A stretch of 64,000 nt of DNA from Rhodococcus qingshengii JCM 15477 (GTDB taxonomy: Bacteria; Actinomycetota; Actinomycetes; Mycobacteriales; Mycobacteriaceae): assembly GCF_023221595.1 (NCBI RefSeq), contig NZ_CP096563.1, forward strand, positions 310,001-374,000. The letters are read 5' to 3'. Position numbers and translations under genes: made by a program. This document shows positions 40,517 through 49,397 of this stretch, one piece after another. Within the stretch, counting starts at the first letter, position 1, and each line of letters starts with the position of its first letter. Below the pieces are notes generated by a model. It searched no databases. It was not told the origin of the DNA and worked only from the letters and a program-made list of their open reading frames with translations.

Positions 40517-41593
40517 TCACGCGGTGACGCCGATGCCCGCGGCCTGCTTCGCGACGTCGGTGTCAGCGAAAGCGAGGAACGCGTCGTTCTCGTGTGGATC
40601 GCCGATGGTCATCCGGACGCCCTCGACGCCGTACTGGCGGATCAGAATGCCCGCTTCGGTACTCGCCTCGGCAAAAGCGGGAGAGAGCTCCCCGAGGGGG
40701 AGATAGACGAAGTTCGCCGACGACTCGGGGACGGTGTACCCGGCTTCGATCAGAGCGGTTCGAACTCGCGTCCGCTCGGCGATGACACCTTCGGTGCGGG
40801 CAAGCAGTTCGTCTGCTGCAGCCAGGGAAGCGATTGCGGCGGCCTGCGCGACAGCGCTCACGGTGAACGGGGTGTGCACCTTGCCGAGGGCCACGATGAT
40901 CTCCGGATCCGCGACCGCGTAACCCACGCGGATTCCCGCGAGGCCGTACGCCTTCGAGAAGGTGCGCAGAACAACCACGTTGGGGCGGCTGCGGAACAGC
41001 TCGATGCCGTCGGCGTCCGAGCGTGAGTATTCGAAGTACGCCTCGTCGAGTGCGACGACGACGTGCGCCGGGACCGCGTCGAGGAAGCTCTCGAGCTCTG
41101 CCTTCGACAGTGCATTGCCGGTCGGGTTGTTGGGGTTGCATACGAAGATCAACCGCGTGCGATCCGTGATCGCGGCCAGCATCGCGTCGAGGTCGTGGCC
41201 GAAGTCCTCGGTCAGCGGAACCTTGACCGAGACGGCATGGCCGACCTGGGTGACCACGGGGTACGCCTCGAACGAACGCCACGCGTAGATGACCTCGTCA
41301 CCCTGATCGCACGTGATCTGCACGAGTTCCTGGCACAGCGTCACGGAGCCGCAACCAGCGGCGACGTTGGCCGGCTCGACTTTCAAGAAGCTGGCCAGCG
41401 CCTCGATGAGTGCAACCGCGGCATTGTCCGGGTAGCGGTTGGCATTGGCGACCGCGTCGGCGACGGCGTCACGCACACCGGGCAACGGCCCTACTGTCGT
41501 TTCGTTGCTCGCCAGCTTGATCGCACCCGGAAAATTGCGTCCGGGAACGTAGGCGGGGATGGAGGCGAGGTCAGGGCGAATGTGTGCGGTCAC
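40517..41593 (-). CDS. pat: Aromatic amino acid / histidinol-phosphate aminotransferase
   Basis: 358 aa fold-type I aminotransferase: IPAYVPGRNFPGAIKLASNETTVGPLPGV, NRYPDNAAVALIEALA, CGSVTLCQELVQITC and FVCNPNNPTGNALSK. VALDEAYFEYSRSDADG and the PLP lysine in RTFSKAYGLAGIRVGYA follow. It corresponds to the second HisC-like protein of Corynebacteriales, shown in relatives to act as the aromatic aminotransferase Pat. tyrA (prephenate dehydrogenase) is at 55.9 kb. A true HisC role cannot be excluded from sequence. Confidence 0.87.
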   Translation of the reverse strand: MTAHIRPDLASIPAYVPGRNFPGAIKLASNETTVGPLPGVRDAVADAVANANRYPDNAAVALIEALASFLKVEPANVAAGCGSVTLCQELVQITCDQGDEVIYAWRSFEAYPVVTQVGHAVSVKVPLTEDFGHDLDAMLAAITDRTRLIFVCNPNNPTGNALSKAELESFLDAVPAHVVVALDEAYFEYSRSDADGIELFRSRPNVVVLRTFSKAYGLAGIRVGYAVADPEIIVALGKVHTPFTVSAVAQAAAIASLAAADELLARTEGVIAERTRVRTALIEAGYTVPESSANFVYLPLGELSPAFAEASTEAGILIRQYGVEGVRMTIGDPHENDAFLAFADTDVAKQAAGIGVTA

Positions 41594-41654
41594 GAGTCGA
41601 TTATGCGCGCACTGATTTGGTGCGTAGCGGCCGTCTGCGTGTCAGAGTTAGAAG

Positions 41655-42374
41655 ATGTCGGAAATCTTCCGAGCCACCGCGTATCTGCGCGGAGCCGAAG
41701 GGGAGGTCGCCACGGCTGTTCCGCTGACCGTGGTGGAGCCGGACGGCCCGACGCGGGGCGGGATCGTCGTCCTGCATGAAGCCCGGAAGTTCAGCCCGGC
41801 TCTGCTGAATCTGATGTGCGCGCTTGCCGGCGAAGGGTGGGTGAGCGTCGCACCTCACCTGTTTCACCGCGAACCCGAACACATGCAGGGTGAGGTGTTC
41901 GGTGACAACCTCTTCGCCGACTTCGACGCGACCCTCGATTGGCTCGTCGGACGCGAAGTTCTCGCAGACACCATCGGGGTGCTCGGATTCGACGACGCCG
42001 GTACCGCCGCGATGCTCGTGGCCACCAGCCGTCCCGTCGGCGCCGCGGTGAGCGTCGCCGCCCGGGGAATCGTCGAAGCCTTGTCGGTAGATGCTCAGGC
42101 GCTTGTCGACGCGGCCACTTCCCTGCAGGCGCCGTGGCTGGCGCTGTACGGCGAGGACGATCCCAGCACGCCTCGCGAACACGTGACTCTGCTCCGGGAA
42201 GCGACCGCGAAGGCCGACGTCGCGACACTGGTGGTCAGCTACGCCGGACTGGCTCACCGGGCGGACGAGCCGCCACAGCTGTCCGAGGACGCTGACCTCG
42301 ACGACCCTGATTCGGCCTCGATCATCGAAGCTCAGACCCGGATCTTCGACTGGTTCGACAGCCACCTGCGGTAA
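41655..42374 (+). CDS. Dienelactone hydrolase-family protein with changed nucleophile
   Basis: 239 aa alpha/beta hydrolase of the DLH type: GGIVVLHEARKFSPALLNLMCALA, GWVSVAPHLFHREP, then ADTIGVLGFDDAGTAAMLVA, where DLH has GFCxGG. Asp113 stands in place of the catalytic Cys. A late YAGLAHRADEP gives the His. With Asp as nucleophile it may be inactive, or act like a haloacid-type or esterase variant. Divergent from the aminotransferase gene with 61 bases between. Confidence 0.8.
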   Translation: MSEIFRATAYLRGAEGEVATAVPLTVVEPDGPTRGGIVVLHEARKFSPALLNLMCALAGEGWVSVAPHLFHREPEHMQGEVFGDNLFADFDATLDWLVGREVLADTIGVLGFDDAGTAAMLVATSRPVGAAVSVAARGIVEALSVDAQALVDAATSLQAPWLALYGEDDPSTPREHVTLLREATAKADVATLVVSYAGLAHRADEPPQLSEDADLDDPDSASIIEAQTRIFDWFDSHLR

Positions 42375-42470
42375 GTCCACAAAACAGCCCGCTGACCACA
42401 CGTTTTGCCTTTGGTGGCGAAGGGTGTGTAATCTTTCGATCCGGCGGTCCGAAAGGATCGGAACCCCCAG

Positions 42471-42562
42471 GGAGGCGTGCCAGAGCGGCCGAATGGGACT
42501 CACTGCTAATGAGTTGTCCCTTTTACGAGGGACCGGAGGTTCAAATCCTCTCGCCTCCGCCA
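42471..42562 (+). tRNA. tRNA-Ser (GCT)
   Basis: Acceptor GGAGGCG pairs with CGCCTCC, followed by G and an encoded CCA. The anticodon arm ACTCA-CTGCTAA-TGAGT gives anticodon GCT. A long variable arm (GTCCCTTTTACGAGGGAC) is typical of class II serine tRNAs, and the T-loop is TTCAAAT. 92 bases. Confidence 0.97.
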
Positions 42563-42644
42563 AGCCGGTGATTTTGACCGGCGGGTTAGAAATGATAGAA
42601 ATTACGACGGTAAGACACGCAAGACCAGCAAGACAACAGAACAT

Positions 42645-42717
42645 GCGCCCGTAGCTCAACGGATAGAGCACTTGACTACGGATCAAGAGGTTAGGGGTTC
42701 GAATCCCTTCGGGCGCA
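42645..42717 (+). tRNA. tRNA-Arg (ACG)
   Basis: Acceptor GCGCCCG pairs with CGGGCGC, with A73. The anticodon arm CTTGA-CTACGGA-TCAAG gives ACG (wobble A becomes inosine through TadA, encoded at 57.4 kb). T-arm AGGGG-TTCGAAT-CCCTT. No CCA is encoded. 73 bases. Confidence 0.97.
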
Positions 42718-42722
42718 CAAGA

Positions 42723-42760
42723 AAGAAGGTCACAGACTTCAGGTCTGTGACCTTCTTTTT
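42723..42760 (+). terminator. Rho-independent terminator after tRNA-Arg
   Basis: AAGAAGGTCACAGAC (42723-42737) pairs perfectly with GTCTGTGACCTTCTT (42743-42757) over a 5-base loop, then TTT. A strong terminator 5 bases after the tRNA. Confidence 0.92.
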
Positions 42761-42904
42761 GTTGTGGTGCATACGCAATTCTTGAATGTGTGTGAGGTCA
42801 CCTCGGCGATTTCGGGCGGTGATCCTCGCGATCGTGGGAACCGACAACCGATCCCCGCGACCTATGCTTTCTGCGGAGCAGCCACGCGAACCGAGGAGAA
42901 CCCG

Positions 42905-43681
42905 TTGGAGACCGTCGACAGTCGGACGCTCCCGGTCTACTCGGCCGGGGCGGTCGAGGTGCCCTTTGTCATCGCGGGCATGGACGAGCTTGTCTCCCGC
43001 GAGACCCGGTGGGAGGCGCACTCGCACCCGACCCACGAATTGTTGTGGAACGAGCGAGGAGCGTCGAGCGCCACGGTGGGATCGCGCACGTGGACCATTA
43101 CGCCGACCGTCGGTCTGTGGATGCCCGCCGGCGTCCTGCACTCGGCGATCGCGCCGGCCGGCACCTGGTATCGGGCCGCTCAGCTCGACATCGCGTCAGT
43201 TCCTTCTCTGTCCGACGTGCCGGTGGCGATCGAGGTCACTCCGCTGCTGCGGAACCTCCTCGAGCGACTGGCAGACGATTCACTCGGAACCTCTTCACGC
43301 TCGCTCACGGAGCAGATGGTGATCGACGTGCTGGCACCGTCGCCGAACGAGTTGCTGGTGCTGGTGCCGGACTCGCCACTTCTGCAACCCATCGTCGATG
43401 CGATCGGTGACGATCCGAGTGACATGCGAACGCTGTCCGACTGGGCAAGGCTCCTCGGTGTCAGCCCGCGAACCATCACCCGGGTATTTCGGTCGGAGAC
43501 CGGGATGAGTTTCGGGCAGTGGGTCTCGGCTGTGCGCGCCCAACGAGCGGTGACCCTTCTTGCCCACGGCTTGGATCTACAAGAGGTTGCCGAGCGTGTG
43601 GGCTACCACTCGACCAGCGCATTCGGGGCGGCATTCCGGCGCACTACCGGCGCTACACCAGGGATGTTCCGGGCTAGCTGA
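42905..43681 (+). CDS. AraC-family transcriptional regulator
   Basis: TTG 42905 follows GAGGAG with 6 bases spacing; longer frames upstream lack such a site. The 258-aa protein has an N-terminal cupin (HSHPTHELLWNERGASSATVGSRTW, then PAGVLHSA) and a C-terminal double HTH. The latter reads TLSDWARLLGVSPRTITRVFRSETGMSFGQW, then LQEVAERVGYHSTSAFGAAFRRTTGATPG. It precedes the siderophore importer operon on the same strand, so it probably senses the siderophore or iron state and controls that operon. Confidence 0.88.
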   Translation: METVDSRTLPVYSAGAVEVPFVIAGMDELVSRETRWEAHSHPTHELLWNERGASSATVGSRTWTITPTVGLWMPAGVLHSAIAPAGTWYRAAQLDIASVPSLSDVPVAIEVTPLLRNLLERLADDSLGTSSRSLTEQMVIDVLAPSPNELLVLVPDSPLLQPIVDAIGDDPSDMRTLSDWARLLGVSPRTITRVFRSETGMSFGQWVSAVRAQRAVTLLAHGLDLQEVAERVGYHSTSAFGAAFRRTTGATPGMFRAS

Positions 43682-43762
43682 TCGGCCATCACACCTTGTC
43701 TCGATCGCTACACGGGGTGTCCCAAACACGCGATTGCGCCACATTGCCCTCCCGTATACGGT

Positions 43763-43781
43763 TTAGGCAAACCTCACCTAA
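43763..43781. promoter_or_regulatory. IdeR/DtxR-type iron box
   Basis: TTAGGCAAACCTCACCTAA is a 19-base interrupted palindrome matching about 15 of 19 positions of the DtxR/IdeR consensus (TTAGGTTAGGCTAACCTAA, read on the opposite strand). It lies 57 bases before the siderophore-binding lipoprotein start, where iron-bound IdeR would block transcription. Confidence 0.75.
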
Positions 43782-43837
43782 GTTCCTGATTGAGCCGGGT
43801 TGAGGGCCGTACCCCTTCTCGAGAGAGTTCTGTTTTC

Positions 43838-44872
43838 ATGCGTTCAAAACGCTTCTTGGCGGTGGCCGCAGCAGCGGTCGCAGTCGCCCTCGGCATGACA
43901 GCTTGCAGTTCCGACTCCTCGGAGACCGCCGACGGCGGCAGCGCCGGAAGCGGATCCAGCTCCTTCCCTGTCACGATCGAGCACGCTTTCGGAACTACGA
44001 CGATCGACGCCAAGCCGGAGCGAGTTGCCACCGTTGCCTGGGCCAATCACGAAGTGCCCCTTGCTCTCGGCGTGGTTCCCGTCGGAATGGCAGCGGCGAC
44101 TTTCGGTGACGACAACGGCAACGGAATGCTGCCGTGGGTCGAGGAAAAGCTCGACGACCTTGGCGCGAAGCCGCCGGTGCTCTTCGACGAGACCGACGGC
44201 ATCGACTTCGAAGCCGTCTCCGATACGAACCCTGACGTCATTCTTGCCGCATACTCCGGATTGACGCAGGAGGACTACGACACTCTCAGTGAGATCGCTC
44301 CGGTTGTGGCGTATCCCGAGGGGCCGTGGGCGACGTCGTGGCGTGACGTCATCAAGTTCAACAGCATGGGCCTCGGCATGGAATCCGAAGGGCAGGAACT
44401 GATCTCCACCATCGAGAAGGAGATCGCCGACGAGGTTGCCGCGCATCCGCAGCTTGCAGGCAAGGCAACCATGTTCCTGACGCACGTCGACACCGCTGAT
44501 CTGAGCCAGGTCAGCTTCTACACGGCGAACGACACGCGCGCCGCGTTCTTCGAGGACCTCGGACTTTCGACGCCGAAGAGCGTTGCCGACGCCTCGACGG
44601 GTGGTGAGTTCTCGAAGAAGGTCAGTGCGGAGCGTGTGGACGTCTTCGACGACGTCGAACTGATCGTCACCTACGGTGACCAGGCACTTGTCGACGCACT
44701 CAAGGCTGACCCATTGCTCTCGCAGATGCCTGCCGTCGCCAATAACTCGATCGTGTTCCTCAATGGGACCGGGCCGATGGGAACGGCGGCCAACCCGACT
44801 CCACTCGCAATTTCGTGGGTACTCGGCGACTACGTCGATCTGCTCGCCGGGGCCGCTGGAAAGTCGGAGTGA
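43838..44872 (+). CDS. Iron-siderophore ABC transporter, substrate-binding lipoprotein
   Basis: Residues 1-23 are a lipoprotein signal with lipobox MTAC (Cys23), followed by a Ser/Gly linker. The FecB/FepB-type domain has TIEHAFGTTTIDAKPERVATVAWANHEVPLALGV, DTNPDVILAAYSGLTQEDYDTLSEIAPVVAYP and a C-terminal NNSIVFLNG. 344 aa. The wording TAYSGLTQEDYD is typical of actinobacterial hydroxamate or carboxylate siderophore binders; the ligand is not readable. First gene of a five-gene operon behind an iron box. Confidence 0.92.
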   Translation: MRSKRFLAVAAAAVAVALGMTACSSDSSETADGGSAGSGSSSFPVTIEHAFGTTTIDAKPERVATVAWANHEVPLALGVVPVGMAAATFGDDNGNGMLPWVEEKLDDLGAKPPVLFDETDGIDFEAVSDTNPDVILAAYSGLTQEDYDTLSEIAPVVAYPEGPWATSWRDVIKFNSMGLGMESEGQELISTIEKEIADEVAAHPQLAGKATMFLTHVDTADLSQVSFYTANDTRAAFFEDLGLSTPKSVADASTGGEFSKKVSAERVDVFDDVELIVTYGDQALVDALKADPLLSQMPAVANNSIVFLNGTGPMGTAANPTPLAISWVLGDYVDLLAGAAGKSE

Positions 44873-45912
44873 CTGTAACCTCGCAGGATTCGACGTCGGG
44901 CGCTCGCGATACGCGGCGCCCGACGTTCGGCAATTCGCTGTGGCTGATCGCCCTTCTCGTTGTCCTCGCGGTGCTCATGTGCGCCTCGATCGTCATCGGC
45001 TCTCGTGACGTCGACTGGTCCGATATCTTTGCCGCACTGAGTGGTTCAACGGACAACATCGGTCAGGGCGCGATTGCCAAGCGCATTCCGCGGACGGTGC
45101 TCGCGATAATCGTGGGAGCTGCGCTCGGTCTTGCCGGCGCAGTGATGCAGGGGATCACCCGAAACCCTTTGGCGGATCCCGGAATCCTGGGCGTCAACAT
45201 GGGCGCTTCGCTCGCCGTGGTGATCGGAATGGCGTGGTTCGGACTGTGGACCCAGACCAGCATGATCTGGGTGGCCGTACTCGGTGCAGCCGGGGCGGCA
45301 TTGTTCGTCTACGTAGTCGGGTCACTCGGGCGAGGTGGAGCCACGCCACTCAAGTTGGCTCTTGCCGGGGCCGCAACATCGGCTGCGTTTGCTTCGTTCA
45401 TCACTGCGATCATGCTGCCGCGAAACGATATTGCGGGCAACATTCGTTCGTGGCAGATCGGCGGCGTCGGTGGCGCGAGTTTCGAGGTGATCCGGCAGGG
45501 TCTGCCTTTCCTCATTGTCGGCTTCGTGATCTGTCTGCTGTCAGCGCGCAGTCTCAACTCTCTTGCGCTCGGCGACGAGGTTGCATCAGGTCTCGGCGAA
45601 CGCGTCGCGGTGGTTCGTGCAGTGGCAGCGCTCGGTGCAGTGTTGCTCTGCGGTGCAGCCACTGCCATTGCCGGACCGATCGGCTTCGTCGGTTTGGTTG
45701 TCCCGCATCTGTGCCGGTTGCTGATCGGGATTGACAACCGTTGGCTACTACCGTTTTCTGCGCTGACAGGTGCCGGCCTTCTCGTCGCCGCCGACATTCT
45801 CGGACGAATTGTCGCCCGGCCGAGCGAAATCGACGTCGGCATCATCACCGCGCTCATCGGAGCGCCCTTCTTCATTTACATAGTCCGCCGTCAGAAAATA
45901 CGTGAGCTGTGA
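44869..45912 (+). CDS. FecCD-family siderophore ABC permease 1
   Basis: GTG 44869 overlaps the lipoprotein gene stop as GTGA. The 347-aa protein has about nine membrane helices and the FecCD marks RIPRTVLAIIVGAALGLAGAVMQGITRNPLADPGILGVNMGAS, the SWQIGG segment, and GPIGFVGLVVPHLCRLLIG near the end. It pairs with the following permease in the inner membrane. Confidence 0.93.
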   Translation: MTVTSQDSTSGARDTRRPTFGNSLWLIALLVVLAVLMCASIVIGSRDVDWSDIFAALSGSTDNIGQGAIAKRIPRTVLAIIVGAALGLAGAVMQGITRNPLADPGILGVNMGASLAVVIGMAWFGLWTQTSMIWVAVLGAAGAALFVYVVGSLGRGGATPLKLALAGAATSAAFASFITAIMLPRNDIAGNIRSWQIGGVGGASFEVIRQGLPFLIVGFVICLLSARSLNSLALGDEVASGLGERVAVVRAVAALGAVLLCGAATAIAGPIGFVGLVVPHLCRLLIGIDNRWLLPFSALTGAGLLVAADILGRIVARPSEIDVGIITALIGAPFFIYIVRRQKIREL

Positions 45913-46961
45913 CCACTACATTCGTTACTCCCGAAGTCGAGGTCGACGCAGTCGGAGCAAGCCGTATCCGACGAGGTAGACGCCGCCGCATCGTGATTGC
46001 CGTGCTGACGGTCCTCGCCGTCGCATCCTTCGCGGTCACTCTGATGGTGGGAAAAACCTTCTACCCGCCGTCAGATGTGCTTCGGGTCGTGCTGGGGGAG
46101 AACGTGCCTGGTGCCTCGTTCACCGTCGGCCGCCTCCGGTTGCCTCGCGCTGTCCTCGCTGTGGTCGCCGGAATCTGTTTCGGCTTGGGCGGCATCACGT
46201 TCCAGACGATGCTGCGCAACCCGCTCGCGAGCCCCGACATCATCGGAATCAGCTCCGGCGCAAGCGCTGCAGCGGCTTTCGCGATCATCTCGCTTTCACT
46301 CGGCGGTTCACAGGTATCGGTTTTTGCTATCGCTGTCGGTCTGGGCGTCGCAATCTTGATCTACGTTCTGTCTTTCCGGGACGGTGTAGCGGGCACTCGG
46401 CTGATCCTGATCGGTATCGGCATCGCCGCGATGCTCGACAGCGTCACCGCCTACCTTCTCAGTACCGCCGCCGCGTGGGATCTGCAGGAGACGATGCGTT
46501 GGCTCACCGGCAGTCTCAACGGTGCCAACTGGGGTTCGACGGTTCCCGTACTCCTGGCGCTGGTCTTGCTCGGGCCGGTGCTGCTGAGCCAATCGCGCAA
46601 CCTTTCGACCATCCAGCTCGGTGACGACGCAGCACAAGCGCTCGGCGTCAGAGTGGAACGAACGCGCATTCTGACGATCATTGCGGCCGTCGGACTCATC
46701 GCCTTTGCCACTGCCGCTGCGGGGCCCATCGCCTTCGTCGCATTTCTGTCAGGGCCCATCGCCGCCCGCATCGTCGGTCCGGGAACATCACTTTTGATTC
46801 CGTCGGCGCTGGTCGGAGCGCTGCTGGTGCTCGTCGCCGATTTCTGCGGACAGTACGCCTTCGGCACCCGCTACCCCGTTGGCGTGGTGACCGGTGCGCT
46901 GGGAGCGCCGTATCTTGTCTACCTCATCATTCGCTCCAACCGAACGGGAGGTTCGCTGTGA
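45909..46961 (+). CDS. FecCD-family siderophore ABC permease 2
   Basis: 350 aa, GTG 45909 overlapping the previous stop. After a basic N-terminus (RIRRGRRRR) come helices with RLPRAVLAVVAGICFGLGGITFQTMLRNPLASPDIIGISSGAS and MRWLTGSLNG. GPIAFVAFLSGPIAARI and PVGVVTGALGAPYLVYLI follow. This is the second half of the heterodimeric channel. Confidence 0.93.
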   Translation: MTTTFVTPEVEVDAVGASRIRRGRRRRIVIAVLTVLAVASFAVTLMVGKTFYPPSDVLRVVLGENVPGASFTVGRLRLPRAVLAVVAGICFGLGGITFQTMLRNPLASPDIIGISSGASAAAAFAIISLSLGGSQVSVFAIAVGLGVAILIYVLSFRDGVAGTRLILIGIGIAAMLDSVTAYLLSTAAAWDLQETMRWLTGSLNGANWGSTVPVLLALVLLGPVLLSQSRNLSTIQLGDDAAQALGVRVERTRILTIIAAVGLIAFATAAAGPIAFVAFLSGPIAARIVGPGTSLLIPSALVGALLVLVADFCGQYAFGTRYPVGVVTGALGAPYLVYLIIRSNRTGGSL

Positions 46962-47773
46962 CCGAATCCCATACTCTGACTGTCGAAAACCTCGAACTCG
47001 GTTACGGAGGACGGACCGTCGTCGAATCGCTCGACCTCGCGGTGCCGCCGGGAAAGATCACGACCATCGTGGGCGCCAACGCGTGCGGCAAATCGACACT
47101 GCTGCGGTCGATGTCGCGGCTACTCAGTCCTCGAAGCGGTCATGTTCTGTTGGACGGCAAGGATGTTCATCGCCTGCCTGCGAAGAAGCTCGCTCGCACG
47201 CTCGGTCTGCTGCCGCAGTCACCGATCGCACCGGAAGGGATAGTTGTCGCCGATCTCGTCGGCCGTGGTCGTCATCCACATCAGCGGGTGCTGTCGAGGT
47301 GGAGCCGCGAGGATGACGCAGCTGTCGCCGAGGCGCTTGCGGCCACGGACACAACCGGATTGGCCGAACGATCGGTGGACGAGCTTTCCGGTGGTCAGCG
47401 CCAACGTGTGTGGATTGCGATGGCGCTCGCCCAACAAACCGATCTGCTTCTACTCGACGAGCCGACCACCTTCTTGGACGTGAGCCACCAGGTTGAGGTC
47501 TTGGACCTGCTCACCGACCTGAACCGGACTCGGGGTACAACGATTGTCATGGTTCTGCACGATCTCAATCTCGCCGCCCGCTACGGCGACTACCTCGTCG
47601 CCATGGCCGATCGCCGGGTCTACGCGGCGGGTGATCCTGCCGAGGTGCTCACGAGCGACAACGTCCGCACCGTGTTCGGTCTCGAGAGCCGAATCATCCC
47701 CGACCCCATGTCGGGTAAGCCGTTGGTGTTGCCGCTCGGGCGCCACCATGTGCTCGACGACGTGTCGACGTGA
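46958..47773 (+). CDS. Siderophore ABC transporter ATP-binding protein
   Basis: 271 aa with Walker A GANACGKST (39-47), signature LSGGQRQR (143-150), Walker B LLLLDEPT (163-170) and the switch His in MVLHDLNLAARY. It matches FepC/FecE-type ATPases that drive siderophore import. GTG 46958 overlaps the permease stop; its own stop overlaps the next gene as GTGA. Confidence 0.95.
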   Translation: MTESHTLTVENLELGYGGRTVVESLDLAVPPGKITTIVGANACGKSTLLRSMSRLLSPRSGHVLLDGKDVHRLPAKKLARTLGLLPQSPIAPEGIVVADLVGRGRHPHQRVLSRWSREDDAAVAEALAATDTTGLAERSVDELSGGQRQRVWIAMALAQQTDLLLLDEPTTFLDVSHQVEVLDLLTDLNRTRGTTIVMVLHDLNLAARYGDYLVAMADRRVYAAGDPAEVLTSDNVRTVFGLESRIIPDPMSGKPLVLPLGRHHVLDDVST

Positions 47774-48399
47774 CGGCGTCGAACGCCCCGGGCGGGCGGA
47801 TCGAATCCGTGGAACAACTCAATGCGATTCTCGGACAGCCCCATCCGACGATCATGGAGAAGCAGACCGCTTACACGACTCCGTTGATCCGTGAATTCAT
47901 CGAGCAGGCACGGTTTTTTGTGCTCGCGACATCCGATGCGGCCGGAAATTGCGACTGCTCGCCGCGTGGAGACCTGGTCAGTCAGGTTCTGTTTCCCGAC
48001 GAGAAGACGCTCGTGCTCCCGGATCGTCCGGGCAACCGGCGCGCTGACTCGTACCGGAACATGATCGAGAATCCTCACGTGGGGATCCTCTTTCTCGCGC
48101 CCGGGCACGACGAGATCGTGCGCGTCAACGGCACGGCGACTCTGTCCACCGATCCTGATCTGTTGGATTCGATGGCGATGAACGGCAAGCCTGCACAGCT
48201 TGCGGTGATCGTGCAGATCGACGAGGCGTATCTGCATTGCGCGAGAGCAATTCTGCGGGCGAAGTTGTGGGATCTGTCGACGTGGCCGGCATCCGATGAG
48301 GTGCCGAGTCTGCGCGACATGATGGCGGAGCAACACAGCCTGCGCGTCGAGGACCTCGAACCCGCCAGACAAGAGGCGTACCGCAAGTACCTGTACTGA
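47770..48399 (+). CDS. Pyridoxamine 5'-phosphate oxidase-family flavin-binding protein
   Basis: 209 aa split-barrel protein: FFVLATSDAAGNCDCSPRGD, VLPDRPGNRRADSYRNMIENPHVGILFLAPG, the HCARAILRAKLW segment, then a helical tail. It fits the actinobacterial FMN/F420-dependent subgroup that has the RGD and PGNRR motifs. Translational coupling to the siderophore ATPase suggests a role after import, such as reductive iron release from ferric siderophore. That is inference; the fold is clear. Confidence 0.85.
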   Translation: MTASNAPGGRIESVEQLNAILGQPHPTIMEKQTAYTTPLIREFIEQARFFVLATSDAAGNCDCSPRGDLVSQVLFPDEKTLVLPDRPGNRRADSYRNMIENPHVGILFLAPGHDEIVRVNGTATLSTDPDLLDSMAMNGKPAQLAVIVQIDEAYLHCARAILRAKLWDLSTWPASDEVPSLRDMMAEQHSLRVEDLEPARQEAYRKYLY

Positions 48400-48427
48400 C
48401 CTCAGTCCGTTGGCCTTTCGCAGGAGA

Positions 48428-48466
48428 ACGGACTCCACCAGCTGATCGTCAACTGGTGGAGACCGT
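48428..48466. terminator. Terminator between convergent siderophore operon and DUF4352 gene
   Basis: ACGG-A-CTCCACCAG (48428-48441) pairs with CTGGTGGAG-A-CCGT (48453-48466) with one A-A mismatch and an 11-base loop, followed by CGTTCTT. It can serve both directions. Confidence 0.75.
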
Positions 48467-48485
48467 CGTTCTTACTGTTCCGGGT

Positions 48486-49283
48486 TTACTGAAGCGAAAT
48501 TGTGGCGCCACCGGAGAACATCGAGTCGTGTACCTCGATCTCCTTGGGGGTGGCACTGGTCGGGATGTCGAAGACAATGGTGGTCTTCCGTGTGATGCCG
48601 GGGTTTATGTCGCCGCCGATCGCGGTTTCGGCGTCGATATTGATCGCTGCCATCGTGTTGTTGGTGAACTCGCGACCTTCGGTGTCGATCAAGGTCTGAT
48701 TGGATCCGAAGTAAGCCTGGGGCTTGTCGGAAGTGTTCGTGATCTCGACGTGAACGAGTACGAACTGACCCTCAGCTTGCTCTTGCAAGTAGGGATTGTC
48801 GCCGATCGTCGTGAGGCCGGTCTCGATACCCGTCACGACGAAACCGAACTTTCCGTCTCGCACTTCCTCGCCGATTCCGGGATTCGAAGACTTCGTTTCC
48901 TTGGGAGCTTCGGCCGGGGCAACTGCGGCCACGGAGGCACCGTTGTCCGCGGCTTGCGTGGTTGTGGGGGCCGCGGCGGATTCTTCCTTGTCTTTGTCCC
49001 CGCCGCCAGTGGCGATCGCGACAATCACGAAGAACGCCACGATGCCTCCGACGACCCATGGCCACTTCTTCTTTTTCGCCGGTGAAGGCGGCGGTTGCTG
49101 AAATCCACCGGCCGGCTGAGCGTACTGGCCCGGGAACGGCGCGCCAGACTGATCTGGATAAGGCTGTCCATAAGGTTGCTGAGCCGGTGGTTGCTGTCCG
49201 TAGGGCTGCTGGGGTTGCTGCCCGTACGGCTGCTGAGGCGGCTGGCCATATGGCTGGTTAGGGTCCTGCGGGGGTTGTGTCAT
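48486..49283 (-). CDS. DUF4352-domain membrane-anchored protein
   Basis: 265 aa. Residues 1-65 are a Pro/Gln/Tyr/Gly-rich cytoplasmic segment with repeated QQPYGQ. A KKKK anchor follows, then one membrane helix (about 75-92, WPWVVGGIVAFFVIVAIAT), an Ala-rich linker, and a C-terminal immunoglobulin-like DUF4352 domain. That domain has IGEEVRDGKFGFVVTGIETG, GQFVLVHVEITNTSDKPQAYF and LIDTEGREFTNN. Such proteins are common in actinobacteria and lack an assigned function. The outer domain probably binds an envelope ligand. Confidence 0.85.
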   Translation of the reverse strand: MTQPPQDPNQPYGQPPQQPYGQQPQQPYGQQPPAQQPYGQPYPDQSGAPFPGQYAQPAGGFQQPPPSPAKKKKWPWVVGGIVAFFVIVAIATGGGDKDKEESAAAPTTTQAADNGASVAAVAPAEAPKETKSSNPGIGEEVRDGKFGFVVTGIETGLTTIGDNPYLQEQAEGQFVLVHVEITNTSDKPQAYFGSNQTLIDTEGREFTNNTMAAINIDAETAIGGDINPGITRKTTIVFDIPTSATPKEIEVHDSMFSGGATISLQ

Positions 49284-49304
49284 GGCCGTTCCTTCACGTG
49301 GGAT

Positions 49305-49328
49305 TGCTCACGCATTACTAGGTGAGCA
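49305..49328. promoter_or_regulatory. TGCTCAC/GTGAGCA dyad between divergent genes
   Basis: A 7-bp perfect inverted repeat with a 10-base spacer sits between the DUF4352 gene and the antiporter gene, about 70 bases before the latter. A candidate shared operator; no regulator identified. Confidence 0.35.
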
Positions 49329-49397
49329 TTCGATACTTCTACCAGACTGACCGGTCGCAATGTGTGCAGAGTGGTCGGTTTTGTCCGACAATGATCC

